This document shows positions 20,936 through 32,120 of a stretch of 34,142 bases of DNA, piece by piece. A program made the translations under genes and the position numbers. The stretch is from Pelargonium nanum (Eukaryota; Streptophyta; Magnoliopsida; Geraniales; Geraniaceae). The notes beneath the pieces were generated by a model. The model was not told where the DNA came from. It was given only the letters and a program-made list of their open reading frames with translations, and made no database searches. Where the stretch lies: contig JAYMTF010000541.1 of NCBI GenBank assembly GCA_036897485.1, positions 1 through 34,142 on the forward strand, in the 5' to 3' direction. Positions within the stretch are counted from its first letter, which is position 1; each line of letters opens with the position of its first letter.

Positions 20936-22730
20936 ATGGCTGGACACAATGAATCAAGTTCTTCTCAAAAGAAATCCAACGATGCTAATGATGATTTACC
21001 GACCTTTAAAGCTGAGAACTTGCAAAGTAACATGAAAGTTATATATTACAGGTATCTTCTGTTTTGACAAATAAATAGCACATAGTGGTATAGATCACTA
21101 GGTTTCTAGAGCGCAAAGTTGTATGAATAGGGTGTATATGGTTGTTTTATGCCTCACGATTTAACAAGTTTATGAAAGGATTAACGTTTCAGGCATAGTT
21201 CATGATAGCCTTACCTAGATAATAAAAAGGTTTTGTTTGTCAGATTATGTTATTTTATAGCGCATTATGTTCCTAAATGATAACAAAATTTAGAAACACA
21301 TGCCTTAGAAGGTTGATAAGAATAGTTCCATGGAGCCTCACATAACTGACATAAGATCTAGAAACCTGGAACTAATATTTATTATAAGTTTCATGTGGAC
21401 GATTTTCTAAAAGATACTCCCTTTGTCCCTAAATGAATGTCCACTTTATAAATAAAAAATTGTCCCAAAATGAGTGTTCACTTTCCTGTTTTGGTTAGTT
21501 AGTTAGTTATGCATGAATTACCAACAATATTTGTAAGATGAGTTAGTTTGAACCCTTTGAGTTGGTTACTACAAGAACAATTGAGGGTATAAATGGAAAA
21601 GTGGACTCTCATTTTCGAACGGAGGGACCAATACAAAAGAAAGAAAGAAGTTATGTATTGATACCTGCAGGCAATTGGTGAAGGCATCTGCCTATTTAGG
21701 TCGGCTACTATTTTTTAGGTCCATGGTCCGAATCTAGTCTACGGTATAAACAAATTAACTTATTTTCTTGTGCAGCCGAACATTTTTGTCAATCATTGGT
21801 GGGGTCATTGCTGGAATTTTCGGATTCACTAGCTTGACAGGATTTATCTTTTATTTCCTTGTCATGGCAATTACTTCAGTTGGACTTATAGCCAAGGCAA
21901 AGTTTTCCATTCATTCGTACTTTGATTGCTGGAACCGAATTATATTTGATGGCTTTCTGAGTGGCCTAATGGTAAGCTTACATTTTTTTTTCTTCTGTAT
22001 TTTCTTTATAATAATGGCAAGTGTCAGATATTGGGTTGCATACTTTGTTGCATTGTACTTTACTAAGAGTAGTATTTTTTCTTACCGTCTGGCATGGTCG
22101 GTACCTGACTAGATGTCTTTCCGCTTTCTGTTTTCGTAAATGATGCACCTAATTGCTTATCATATCATCTTGTGTATTTTAGAATTATATACTCTCATAT
22201 TTCTTTTTACACTTGTTAGTATCTAGAATTGACCTAACATTTTATCTTGTATGTATGTTTTTGCAGTCGTTTGTGTTATTCTGGACGTATCCTTTCTATC
22301 TGTTTCACCATGAACAGTTACAATTAAAGCTATTGCGTATAGAAACCATGGATAAGATCATTAACTACCTGGTTTTCTGATTATTATACAGGGTTTCCAA
22401 TTATTTTGTTGATTAATATTGTAGTGTAGCACTGTAGCCTCTCACAAGCTGTTACACATGGAAATCGAAATGAATGGCATGTAAAGTAAAGTTTCCCGCA
22501 CACCTTATCCCACCTAAGCAAGCTAAAACATTCAACTTTTGGCACTATTGCTTGAAATCCGAGTTATAGTGCCACAAGTTGATTATAGCATGCTCGACAA
22601 AGGTGCTCCTAAGTCCTAGGGGATTGATATTTTACTAATAACTTTGTTTGTTTAATTGGTTTTACGTGTTCTTGTTCCTGTTCTTCTTTGACGTAATAGA
22701 TTTGCTTATGACATGGTGCATATATTCTGA
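20936..22730 (+). CDS. EMC6: ER membrane protein complex subunit 6 (EMC6)
   Basis: EMC6 is a core membrane subunit of the ER membrane protein complex, which inserts tail-anchored and multipass proteins into the ER. There are four coding exons: 20936-21051, 21776-21971, 22267-22286 (only 20 nt) and 22700-22730. Phases close on 120 residues, the usual length for the family. The first 37 or so residues are a hydrophilic cytosolic segment rich in Ser, Asn and Asp. Three hydrophobic stretches follow (about 41-61, 63-79 and 98-115). The segment SIIGGVIAGIFGFTSLTG is characteristic of the Rab5ip/EMC6 family, and the protein ends AYDMVHIF. A 5' UTR exon probably ends at 19959 (CTCAG|gtgacc) and joins at 20931, five bases before the ATG, so the first intron lies wholly in the leader. 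Confidence 0.95.
21417..21627. mobile_element. Stowaway-like MITE in EMC6 intron
   Basis: The left end is 'tactccctttgtccctaaatg' and the right end 'tctcattttcgaacggaggga'. These are inverted, mutated forms of the ctccctccgtcccaaaatgag terminus. A TA precedes the left end (21415-21416); the right TA is lost. The inside is AT-rich and non-coding. Its inner sequence ('gaattaccaa', 'gaacc...gttactacaa', 'gagggtataaatggaaa') matches that of the MITE at 28879-29085, so both belong to one subfamily. Confidence 0.65.
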
Positions 22731-23624
22731 GGAATCATCGGCACCACCACGAATCGAAGGAATCCATGATGTTGTTCATGCTGCTCGCCTCGGGACATAA
22801 CATTCTCATACCTGAAAAACATTACATTCTCACGGGTCCGGAACTGGATTTTATAATATGTATTGTTGTAAACCATAACAGGAATATTTAGTTTTCTCTT
22901 TTGACTCAATTCTATTTTCTTCTCACCGCATTATTGCTAGATTTGGTCTATGAATTTCAGACAGACTGGTTTAGTCAAGAAAACTCTAAAGGGAATCATT
23001 TTTGCTGTTTAGGTTGTTGCACTTGCATTTTGTTCTTTATCCATATAAGATTCAGTACAAAAAGAGAACGATATTATTTTGTGATGTTGGCTCGAGCATT
23101 ATATTGTATTGTAAGGGAATTTGTGCACACTTCGAGACTATTTTCTTTTTGAGAGATCTTAAAAGCAAACACCTCACATCGGTTTTGTAGATTCAAGAGA
23201 AAATCTATTGGCGACCGTTCGAGGATTGTTAGTATTGCAAAATAGGATTGTTATATTTTTCTTCTTTGATTAGTAGTAGATAGATGGTAGACATGTCTCA
23301 TTTAAGCACAGAGAACGTTTTTTATTTCTCCGATAAAAAGCTCTTGAAGTCAATTCAACTAATTGATGAATGATCCTGAAAAGAGATAGAAATTTTGTAA
23401 AAATCAAAACATTATTACTATTACAAGCTGATAAGATATCTTCGCATTTTGTATTGGACACATTGGGTGGGGATGAGGTATTGCTTGAGTTACTTATAAA
23501 TCATGTGATTATTTATTAATCTCATGAATTAGCATCGATAAATTCTTAGCGCCCATATTGAGTTGGTAAAATAAAAAAGGTAATTGCGAATATATATCAT
23601 ATCTTATATCTCTTTTGCACTTTA
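22731..23624 (+). other. EMC6 3' UTR and spacer
   Basis: Sequence after the EMC6 stop is non-coding and AT-rich. The 3' UTR probably takes up the first few hundred bases, but the poly(A) site is not certain. Small open frames here (for example 22901-23152) have no domain and no splice support. Confidence 0.4.
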
Positions 23625-24632
23625 CTACCTCATATTTTATTTCACTACACTTAACTACCCTATGTTATAACTATTTTACATTTTACTACCTCTCGTTTCA
23701 CTTCACAACACTTAACCACCCTATCTTATAACTCTTTTACATTTTACTACCTCATGTTTCAATTTACAACATTTAACTACCCTATATTGATTTTTTTTTT
23801 TAAAAACTACTCTTATGTTGTAGCTCATTTACACTTTATTACCTCGTGTTTTACTACACAACATTTAACTACCCTACATTATTATTAATTTCGTAATCCA
23901 TTAAAATTAATAGAATTTGACTAAATTGTTAAATATGCATACAAAATAATCGTTTTACCCCTTTTTCACTTCAAATTTTCAAATGCATGTCATTAATGAG
24001 AAAAAAAAATCAAACTTTGTATTTCAACCTCCTATTTAGATTATTTTTTAATTGATTTCATACAAATTTTGATAAAAATATGATTATACCTTTAGATTTT
24101 TTTTGTAAAAATAGGAGTTTTTATAAGTTAAATTGATATGTTTTAGATTTGTTGTTTTGATAAACTTTACATAAAAAATCATAACTTGATGCTCAAAGGT
24201 CCAATTAAGTAATTTTCGATTGTACATTATGTAATTGTTAAATAAGAATGTAATTATACCTTCAAATTGTATATATATATATATATATAAAAAGTTTCAT
24301 TAATGACATACATTTGTAAATTTGAAGTGAAAAGAGGGTAAAACAATCATTTTGTATACATATTTGACAGTGTCAGTCAAACTCCGTTAATTTTAACATA
24401 TTACAACACTACTAATAACATAGGGTTGTTAAGTGTTGTAAATTGAAACATGGGTAGTAAAATGTAAAAGAGTTATAAGTATAACATAGAGTGATTATTG
24501 GTTAAGTACTTAAGTGTTGTGAAGTGAAACATGAGGTGGTAAAATGTAAAAGAAGTTATAATACATGGTAGTTTTTTTTTCGAAAGAATAACATAGGATA
24601 ATTAAGTGTCATGAAATAAAACATAGGACTCA
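23625..24632. mobile_element. Foldback element with long tandem-repeat arms
   Basis: The left arm (about 23625-24000) is the inverse of the right arm (about 24295-24632). The arms consist of repeated units of about 61 bp with the core 'ttttacattttactacctc', 'gtttcacttcacaacactt' and 'aactaccctat', four copies on the left and about three on the right. Inner arm parts also match ('cattttgtatacatatttgac' on the right against 'aaatatgcatacaaaataat' on the left). The loop is about 290 bp, AT-rich, and includes an (AT)n run near 24270-24288. No protein is encoded, so this is a non-autonomous foldback or MITE-like element. Exact ends and target duplication are not established. Confidence 0.75.
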
Positions 24633-25121
24633 GTTGCCCAAAGCAAAAGTTGCTTGGAAAATAAGTAGAAGGTTGCAGTACAGTAGTACAGTTGAGTACG
24701 TACGTGTCAACATAAGAACCAAACAAGCAACTATCTAAAGTCAATAACATTGACCACAAACACACGACGCCGTTCACCGGCGGCCCAACCGTTATCGTCC
24801 CACGAATTGTCAGTCCCAGAATAAATCTCCCGCTTTTCTACTTCGCTCTCCGTTTCGCATTTTCGCTGCTCAGTACACACTTATAGTTGAGGTATCTCTC
24901 TGAAATTTCTCTTCGGTTCTGTTTGGTTACTGAGAAAAGTTGAGGGGAAGTATGGGAAAACAGGATAAAATTTTAGGTTCTTTTGTAGATTTTGCTCGGC
25001 TGAGTGGAAAATTTGTGTTTTTTTGTTGATATCAGAATTTGTTTCGTTTTTTTTAATCAGCTTTAGTAGGAAAATCACTCAGATCTTCTTCAGTTCAAGT
25101 TCATTATTTGATTTTCTGCAG
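24633..25121 (+). promoter_or_regulatory. CCDA promoter, leader and 5' UTR intron
   Basis: A TGGGCC site II motif lies on the minus strand at 24782-24787. A probable non-coding first exon ends at 24891 (GTTGAG|gtatct). The following intron's acceptor 'ttttctgcag' ends at 25121, directly before the ATG at 25122. The leader intron is inferred from splice sites only; the transcription start is not defined. Confidence 0.5.
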
Positions 25122-28100
25122 ATGAGTTTGGTCGGAGGTAGCTGTGGTGTTAATTTTTGCAGAATTTTGAGTTGTCACCAGCAAGATCAGAGAAGCAAAC
25201 ATGGTCAGTTTAGTGTATGTGCATGTCTAATTTTTCTCTCTCTCAAAACAACTTAGTCATGAATCAAAGCTCTGAGGTTGTAAATGTAAATTTGTATGCA
25301 TATGTGTAATTGTATATGTATTGGTTTAGAGTTAGAATCACTATCACATCAGCTTATGCACACTGTAATGGATCGACTCAATTTGACACTATGGGGCATC
25401 TCAAATTTTGTATTTTGGAAGGTAAATTTAAGCTTCCTGCCAAATTGGTTAGCAGACCAACCAAAGTTGGAGACATTGGACGAGATTGCGCATTGTTGTC
25501 AAAGGTTGATACTTCAAGCAGCTCTAGCGCCAAGATGTTTGTAAATACCATGGCGGGTAAATTGGCTTCATCCCTGCTTATATTTTGTGTGGTTGTCTGA
25601 TTCATTTGTCACGTGGCCTCAAAGATGAGTGCATGGTCTCATTTGTAGGCCTTCAGTATATTACATGTGTGAAATGCATTTTGAAGATATAAACATGGGG
25701 GTTGCGAAGACTTTTGTTACTTGCACTCTACAGTTTTCAGTTAAGCGTGCAGAGTGAAAATCTTATTTATCATGTTTTGTTGATATTTTTTTCCCATCTT
25801 AAACACATGTTTAGTATTTAAAATCTTAGGTACTCTTGTTGAAGTAGTTAATTTTGAACGTATTTGGGTAAAACATTGAAAAATTGTTGAAGGAATGAAC
25901 TGATAATGTTGGTTATTCCCAATTTGTTTGCACTTGTATGTTTTAGGTTGAAAAGTAAATAAAATTGTTTTTCTCTTCCTATTCTTTGTTAATTTCCAGC
26001 TGTTGTGTATTCTTAACTATATTTTCCATGCACATGCTTCTAGTTCTACTTATGATGTTTTCTTCTTCTGCTGTTCTCAGTGGTCAGTTTGGTTGCAGTA
26101 GACCCAGCAAAGGCTGCAGAGAATGTATTGGTAAGAACTTGTTCTGGTTGTACTTGCGTCCTTCAACCTTGTTAGCAAATTCCTTTTAGCATTTTGTATA
26201 ATTTAGGAATTTTCTTTTTATTGAGTTTCTCAAAAGTTACTTGAAAACTACGGCTTTTTCTTCCTTATCATCACTAAGGGTTCAGTTTTGACCGCCTTGA
26301 TGTATTGTTTAATGTGCATTTGATACCTTGTTGGTACATGAGCTTTATGCACATCATAATTGTATACGATACAGGGAGCAGGAGGAGACGCAGAAGGCTT
26401 TACATTATTTTCTGTTTCTTTTGTTTTAAGCAGAAATTGGGCTTTGTTTGCTTGTTATGAGCCAATATTGATCTTTGCTAATTGTTGTGAGTGCTTCCTG
26501 GTATAGTAGTTAGTTGGCTTGCTCTTCAACTGCAGTCACTTGCTTCCCACATGGGAATCGTGTTATGTGACTGCGATAATATTCTTCTAGCAAGCAACTC
26601 ATGTTTTTCAATTCCTTGATTTATACTCTTTGATCGATTTCGACATGTGAATGACTGGTCCAACTGTAGTTATTACCGGTTCTTGAAAAGTTTGCAGCCA
26701 AGCTATATGTTTCACATATATTCTCAGGAACTATATTTGTTTTCATTTTAGCCAGGATGGAGTAACTTCCGTTTATACTTTGGCTGATGGAGGAGGTCTT
26801 GGAGATTTGTTTGGAGGACTCTTATTCTCGGCGGGACAGCAGGCTAATGAAGCAGTTCAGGATCAGCTATCTGCTCTCAGTTTCACTAGGTCTAGTCTTA
26901 CACCCACAATTTGGATTTTTATCTTAAGAGTTGACACCCAATGTCTTGCATATGCTCAGTGATTCGATGTGTGTTCCTTGAACAGTTTGGCAGTTATTTT
27001 TGGTGCTGGGCTTGTAACCAGCCTATCTCCTTGCACACTAAGTGTTCTACCACTGACCCTTGGCTATATAGGTGTGCCTCTTCTTCATCAAATATTTGTT
27101 GCAATCCTTTCTTTATTTTATTTTGGCTATAGTTCGCATCTCATATTGTGTCGGATGCTGATTTATGGACTGGTTGAAATCATCCAGGAGCATTTGGCTC
27201 AGGGAAAAGCAGAGCAGCGGTATTGACTTCATTAATCCTCTGTTCTTACTTCTTACCCCATTTTATTCCCCAAGTTGTTTAACTCTCTCTCTCTCTCTCT
27301 CTCTCTCATATACGCACTCACTCACAAGCACAGATGTTTTGTGAACCTAATGTAAAGTGGATGTGCAGATCATTGGGGACTCTATTGCATTCTCATTGGG
27401 ATTGGCAACAACACTAGCACTCTTAGGCATAGCAGCCTCGTTTGCTGGAAAGGCATATGGACAGATAGGCCAGGGGTTACCTATAGCTGCCTCTGGTTTG
27501 GCTGTTATTATGGGTCTAAATCTCCTTGAGGTATTTATATATGTTACTAACATTATTTCTTGGCCTGTTTCTTTATGTTTTTATACCATTCTATTTGTTA
27601 TTAAAGCCTATCTCTCTGGAGCATGCAGAAAATCTATAATTTAAAGTGTATTATAAACTGCACAGTTCATGTCCAGAAGGTGTCTGATCATGTTAGTTTA
27701 GTTGTATAGTAATAAGATCTGTACAAAACATTCAAGTTTTGATGAAAAAACAAGGGAGTTCCTGCGATAGATAATTTGGTGTTCCTTAATACATCAGATT
27801 TCTTTGTATTGTGTAGGTTCGTTTGTCTATCATGGCAAACGTTGAACATACTATCACAATGTGTTTCATATTGGGAGGTGGCTTCGTTCAACTATCTGCT
27901 GACGTCTTTATTATTCATCAGATTTACAAACTAATTTAGCTTTGATATAAATTATCTATTAGATTTTGGTATATCATAAGAGAACATATGGTCCTATTCA
28001 TTCCCGTGATTGATTGAGGTCCTTTTACTCCGTAGCAATAGTAAGGTACATGGTCAGTTTAACATGGAATTAGAGCAATGTGTAATTAAATTGTGCTTGT

Positions 28101-30185
28101 GTTAATGAGCTCATCCTGTGGCTGAATTTGCAGGTGATTGAGTTACAACTCCCCTCATTCTTTGACAACTTTGATCCCCGTTCAGCCGCTGCCAATTTCC
28201 CATCAAGTACTTCACTTTTTTCTTCTTTTTCAAATATGTTTTACATACCCCAATTTCTCAATTACTCATAATTGAGCAAATATCAGTTTTGGGGACTCTC
28301 TTAGCTTTAATTTTTTTAATGGTTAGGCGTGCAAGCATATTTAGCTGGGCTTACATTTGCATTAGCTGCGTCCCCTTGCAGTACACCTGTGCTAGCCACT
28401 CTGCTGGCCTATGTAGCTACATCCAAGGTACTTCGAAGTGTAGTCTCTTTGGGCTTACGATTTCTAATGGACAATACATGTATAAAATGATTCGTTAGTT
28501 AGATTAGTTTTCTGTGGCTGTTCTCTTTCTCAAGTTACAAAACATACCCATTGCACACTCTTTGTTTATACCTCTCTAGCTATTTTGGAACACAATGTGC
28601 TTTACTGAATGAATTGCCTACAAGTTGCCATTTGTCAAGAAAATAAAGAATAGAAGGAAAACTTCTAACTCGTTAATTAAGTACTAGAATTTGTGTCATT
28701 TATCACTTTGCTATTGACTTTCGGCATTTATATCCAGTGTAGTGAAGTCTGTGTAAATAAATAAATTGAGTTTCTGTTATAGGATCCTATAATAGGAGGC
28801 AGCTTACTTTTGACGTACACTACTGGCTATATTGCTCCTTTACTTCTTGCTGCTTCATTTGCTGGAGCACTGCAGGTACTCCCTCTATCCCAAAATGAGT
28901 GTCTTGTACTAAATTTGTTTGTCCCTTAATAAACGCCCTCTTTCCTTTTTAGGCAAGTGAACTATACATAAATTACCAATTAGATCCCTCAAATAAGTTT
29001 GTTAGAACCACTCGATTTTGTTACAACAACACAGACACATGAGGGCAGATATGGAAATGTGAAGCACTATTATTTCATTTATAGAATTGAACTGCATGGT
29101 TTTTGAGAGCTATAGCTTCCACTATTTTTTACGACTCTATTTGACCTCTGTTGTATGCAAGCATCTATGAGTGAGATATTGTGCACTATACTGCTAGAGG
29201 CTCAATTGCATTTACAAGACTTTTTGTTGAAGTGGGTGTTGTCCCACATCGGAAAATTATAAAGTAAAGTGGCTACATATAATGGTGCAAGTGAAACCCT
29301 TTTAATAAGGTTGACCTTTTAGTAGTGGAAGCTCAAGCCATTGTACTTTTTTATCCTTTTAGTAGTTGAAGCCCAAACCATTGTATGTAGCCCAATTTTG
29401 AAATTTCCACACTTTATAATTATTAATTATGTATCGAGGGAGATTGAAGCCAAGATAATGAATGATACCAATAGTTCTATTATTATTTGTGGCAAAATTT
29501 AACCAAAAACTTTTGCAGAGCCTGCTTTCATTCCGCAAGTTCTCGTCATGGATCAACCCTGTGAGGTACACTTCAAAAACTTGTGACTTTGAATAACTAA
29601 TCATTTGCCTCATTGTCCTTCACATGTTCACTACCTAAATGTTTGGACTTGAATCATCTATTTTAATGTGATTGGTTACTCAATTAATATCACTCTAAAC
29701 CAAATCTTAACTATCACAATTCACAATTCACAAATTTATCACTACTTTTTAGCCATCGCCAGGCATATGTTTGTTAAAGTATCGAAATGGTCCTTGAACT
29801 TTCAGGACCCGGCCAATTTTGTCCCTGAATTAATTTTATGCCAAAAGTATCCCTCAATTATAAAAGACAGACCAAAATGGTCATTAACTTCAACTTCCAT
29901 TTGTTAGTCTGTCAATTTTGTTGACATGGCATTCCAAAAAATGAAGAATGAAACTACTTTCGCATAAAGTTATTTTAGGGACCAAACTGTTAAAGTGTTC
30001 AAAGACCATTTTGGTAGTCTTTCCAACAAATGTTTCCTTGTTGCTTTACTAGATAAACTTTTGCATCATTTTTTTCTACTGAAACGTGTAAATATTTGAT
30101 GGTTTGCAGCGGTGCACTACTGTTAGGAGGGGGCATGTATACATTTCTGGATAGGCTTTTCCCATCAAGCACAATGGTAATGTAA
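25122..30185 (+). CDS. CCDA: Chloroplast CcdA-type thiol-disulfide transporter
   Basis: CCDA moves reducing equivalents from stroma to thylakoid lumen, keeping apocytochrome haem-binding cysteines reduced for c-type cytochrome and b6f assembly. There are 12 coding exons: 25122-25203, 25332-25556, 26081-26130, 26756-26889, 26986-27071, 27188-27219, 27369-27530, 28134-28206, 28327-28427, 28783-28875, 29519-29565 and 30110-30185. They close on 386 residues, against about 350 in Arabidopsis as I recall. Residues 1 to about 110 form a Ser- and Arg-containing plastid transit region. The membrane domain starts near 164. The two redox cysteines of the family are visible: C180 in [12 protein letters not shown] and C299 in [20 protein letters not shown] and [13 protein letters not shown] are typical of the plant protein. 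The exon 2 acceptor must be 'tttagag|TT'; the AG two bases earlier would shift the frame. Confidence 0.95.
27283..27307. repeat. (CT)n microsatellite
   Basis: An uninterrupted CT run of 25 bases lies in CCDA intron 6 (27220-27368), about 60 bp upstream of the exon 7 acceptor. It could add to the pyrimidine content of that intron. It would be length-variable between individuals. Confidence 0.9.
28879..29085. mobile_element. Stowaway-like MITE abutting the CCDA exon 10 donor
   Basis: The left terminus 'ctccctctatcccaaaatgag' begins at 28879, directly after a TA (28877-28878) that is itself part of the exon 10 splice donor (exon ends 28875; intron starts gTA). The inner sequence is shared with the MITE at 21417-21627. 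The right terminus is decayed ('gtgaagcactatta'), so the right border is approximate. Confidence 0.6.
29225..29405. repeat. LTR/TRIM-like fragment in CCDA intron 10
   Basis: It starts 'tgttgaagtgggtgttgtcc' followed by 'cacatcgg'. I associate this wording with small plant LTR or TRIM elements. It contains a 31-bp internal direct repeat (29315-29345 and 29355-29385, 'ccttttagtagt.gaagc'). No second LTR, primer site or coding region is visible, so it is at most a solo or partial LTR. Confidence 0.35.
29783..30015. mobile_element. MITE-like element in CCDA intron 11
   Basis: The left end 'aaatggtccttgaacttt' and the right end 'gttcaaagaccattttgg' are inverted copies of one another. Between them are 'ggaccaaa'/'ttttgtccctga' words and no coding region. 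About 230 bp. The family is not assigned and target duplications are not clear. Confidence 0.55.
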
Positions 30186-31881
30186 ATATTTACTTGTGAT
30201 GTACAGAAAAATACAATTGAATTGATATAATATACTACTTACACTGTTCACATCAGCATTCCTATCTCTCCAGATATCTTGAAGTGAATGAAGCTTCATG
30301 TGACATCATAATAGAGAACTCTTTTTTTCTCAGTATATCATATATGAGTAGATTCACATTCACTAACATTAGTGGCTTGGTTGGAGATGGAACCCATAGC
30401 GCTTTTGAGTACATCACATATGAATGCTGAAGTTCATGAATGTTGTAGGAGAAACATTGTATGGGGTAGGTTAAAAAAACTTAGGATGACACTATAAGAC
30501 TTGTGTGACAAGTTAAGAAGTCAAAAGCTATTCAGTCATGTCAAACAGAAGTATATTCAGAAACCGTCGAAAGATATTCAGTCATGTCGGATAGAAGTGC
30601 TTGTCTTAAGCAAAGCTCCAAAGTGGAGATTTTTGGGTAGAATTCTATCTTTTAGCTAAAACTTCATTTCAGTTGTTAAAATCCGTTCGATTTCTATTCA
30701 ACGGGTGAATCGTCAAAACTAGGTTTGATTCAGTGAAATGTTTGATGTTATGTTATGAAGCTGCTGATCAGATGAATTGGTTAAACCGGTTGAATTGGTG
30801 ATTCACACTAATATCCATTTGATCTTCAGTTTGTTTTTCTTAGAACATTTTTTGTTTGCTATATATGGTGATGATATTGATATCTCATACTATTCCTTCG
30901 GGTGACCTTGAGAGTGCATTTCTCACATTGGGCTCGTGCATTCTGAGAACAATTTCTTGGGTACGCTTCAATGTTTGTACTCATATAGCTTAGGGAGGAA
31001 CAAACCACCTTGACCGTTAGACTATCCCCTCTAACTCACCGAACAACTCCGAAGAGTGAAGGCTTGATGGAAAATATGAAGAAACAGATTGAATGGTCTA
31101 GTGATTGATTCAACTAGCATGATACATGTGAGAGTGAAAGCTATTTTATCCTAAATTTATGCACCTCTATCCTTACGTAACAGGAAGCGGCATAGAAGTA
31201 GATAGAGATCACAAAGCTTGACCCTCAATTCTATGCTATGATGTCAGTAGAAGAAAGCTGATCTTGTGTTTGTTTTCTAGTTCTAGGAAGCGAATAAGGA
31301 AAGAGCAGTCCTAATCTTGTTATTTGGGACCATTAGGGACAGTGCCAGAAATTAAGGTAGATATGTTTCCCTGGGCATTTTGTAGCCTAGGAATTTAAGG
31401 TTAGTGGGACTAGAAAGGGACATGACATGACGCAACATATTATCTTAGTTGAAGACAACCAAATTAAATCCAAGTGAATCAAGTGCTCAAAACACTGAGA
31501 AGATGGTATTTGCAAATTGCAACCACAGGATTAGAGATATTTGTTTCTCCACTTTCCATGTTTTGTGATTCCTTGGGTTAAGACACGTTTGTTGATGCTT
31601 CTTTCAAAGAGTAAGTCATGACTTCTACATCACAAGACTGTACTAGGACATGTAATCTTAAGATCAGGATGTTAAGGTAAAAGATCATTTCCTTCATGAC
31701 TACACTCACCTACTCCACCAAATAGGGCAATGTGATTTTTAACAAATATACAAGTATCCATACAATTTGGGTACTTGAATATTTGAAATGTGGTATTTCA
31801 AATCTATAATATATTTTTATTGAAAGAACCTATATACATTATTTAATAAACCATAAAGTTTAGCTTTGAAAAGAAATAAAC
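30186..31881. other. Gene-free DNA downstream of CCDA
   Basis: The first part should hold the CCDA 3' UTR. Around 30528-30605 a roughly 50-bp unit occurs twice ('attcagtcatgtc', then 'agaagt'). Around 31185-31290 the wording 'caattctatgctatgatg' and 'agaaagctgatcttgtgttt' looks derived from a retrotransposon, but I could not define ends or coding sequence. No gene is supported. Confidence 0.4.
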
Positions 31882-31883
31882 TA

Positions 31884-32118
31884 CTCCCTCCGTCCCAAAA
31901 TGAGTGTCTGTAAAAATTAAGGATTACCAAATAATTTAATGTGTTTCCAATATTACCTCACTTTTCCCCCTACACCCCATGTGCAGCCCATGTGCACTTC
32001 ATAAATGATAAGGGTAATATGAGAAAAACAATAATATAATAACCTAAAAATAGAAACAAGACTCATTTTGGGACAAAAATTTTAGACAAACAGGACACTC
32101 ATTTTGGGACGGAGGGAG
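31884..32118. mobile_element. Intact Stowaway-type MITE
   Basis: The termini ctccctccgtcccaaaatga (left) and tcattttgggacggagggag (right) are perfect inverted repeats. Both are flanked by TA (31882-31883 and 32119-32120), the target duplication of Tc1/mariner-type elements. It is 235 bp long and has no open frame. An extra internal copy of the terminus ('actcattttgggaca' at about 32061-32076) lies close to the right end. Confidence 0.9.
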
Positions 32119-32120
32119 TA

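Noticed and set aside
21655..21720. tRNA/SINE-like wording before EMC6 exon 3 (ggtccgaatctag)
   Set aside because: There is only a weak B-box match. No A box in register, tail or target duplication was found.
23600..24000. CRISPR-like regular repeats of about 61 bp
   Set aside because: The units are diverged tandem copies without spacers, and they recur inverted at 24295-24632. This fits a plant foldback element, not CRISPR.
25296..25544. 82-codon frame overlapping CCDA exon 2
   Set aside because: It runs in the wrong frame over the exon, lacks similarity to CcdA transit regions and ends before the membrane domain. The other frame joins cleanly to exon 3.
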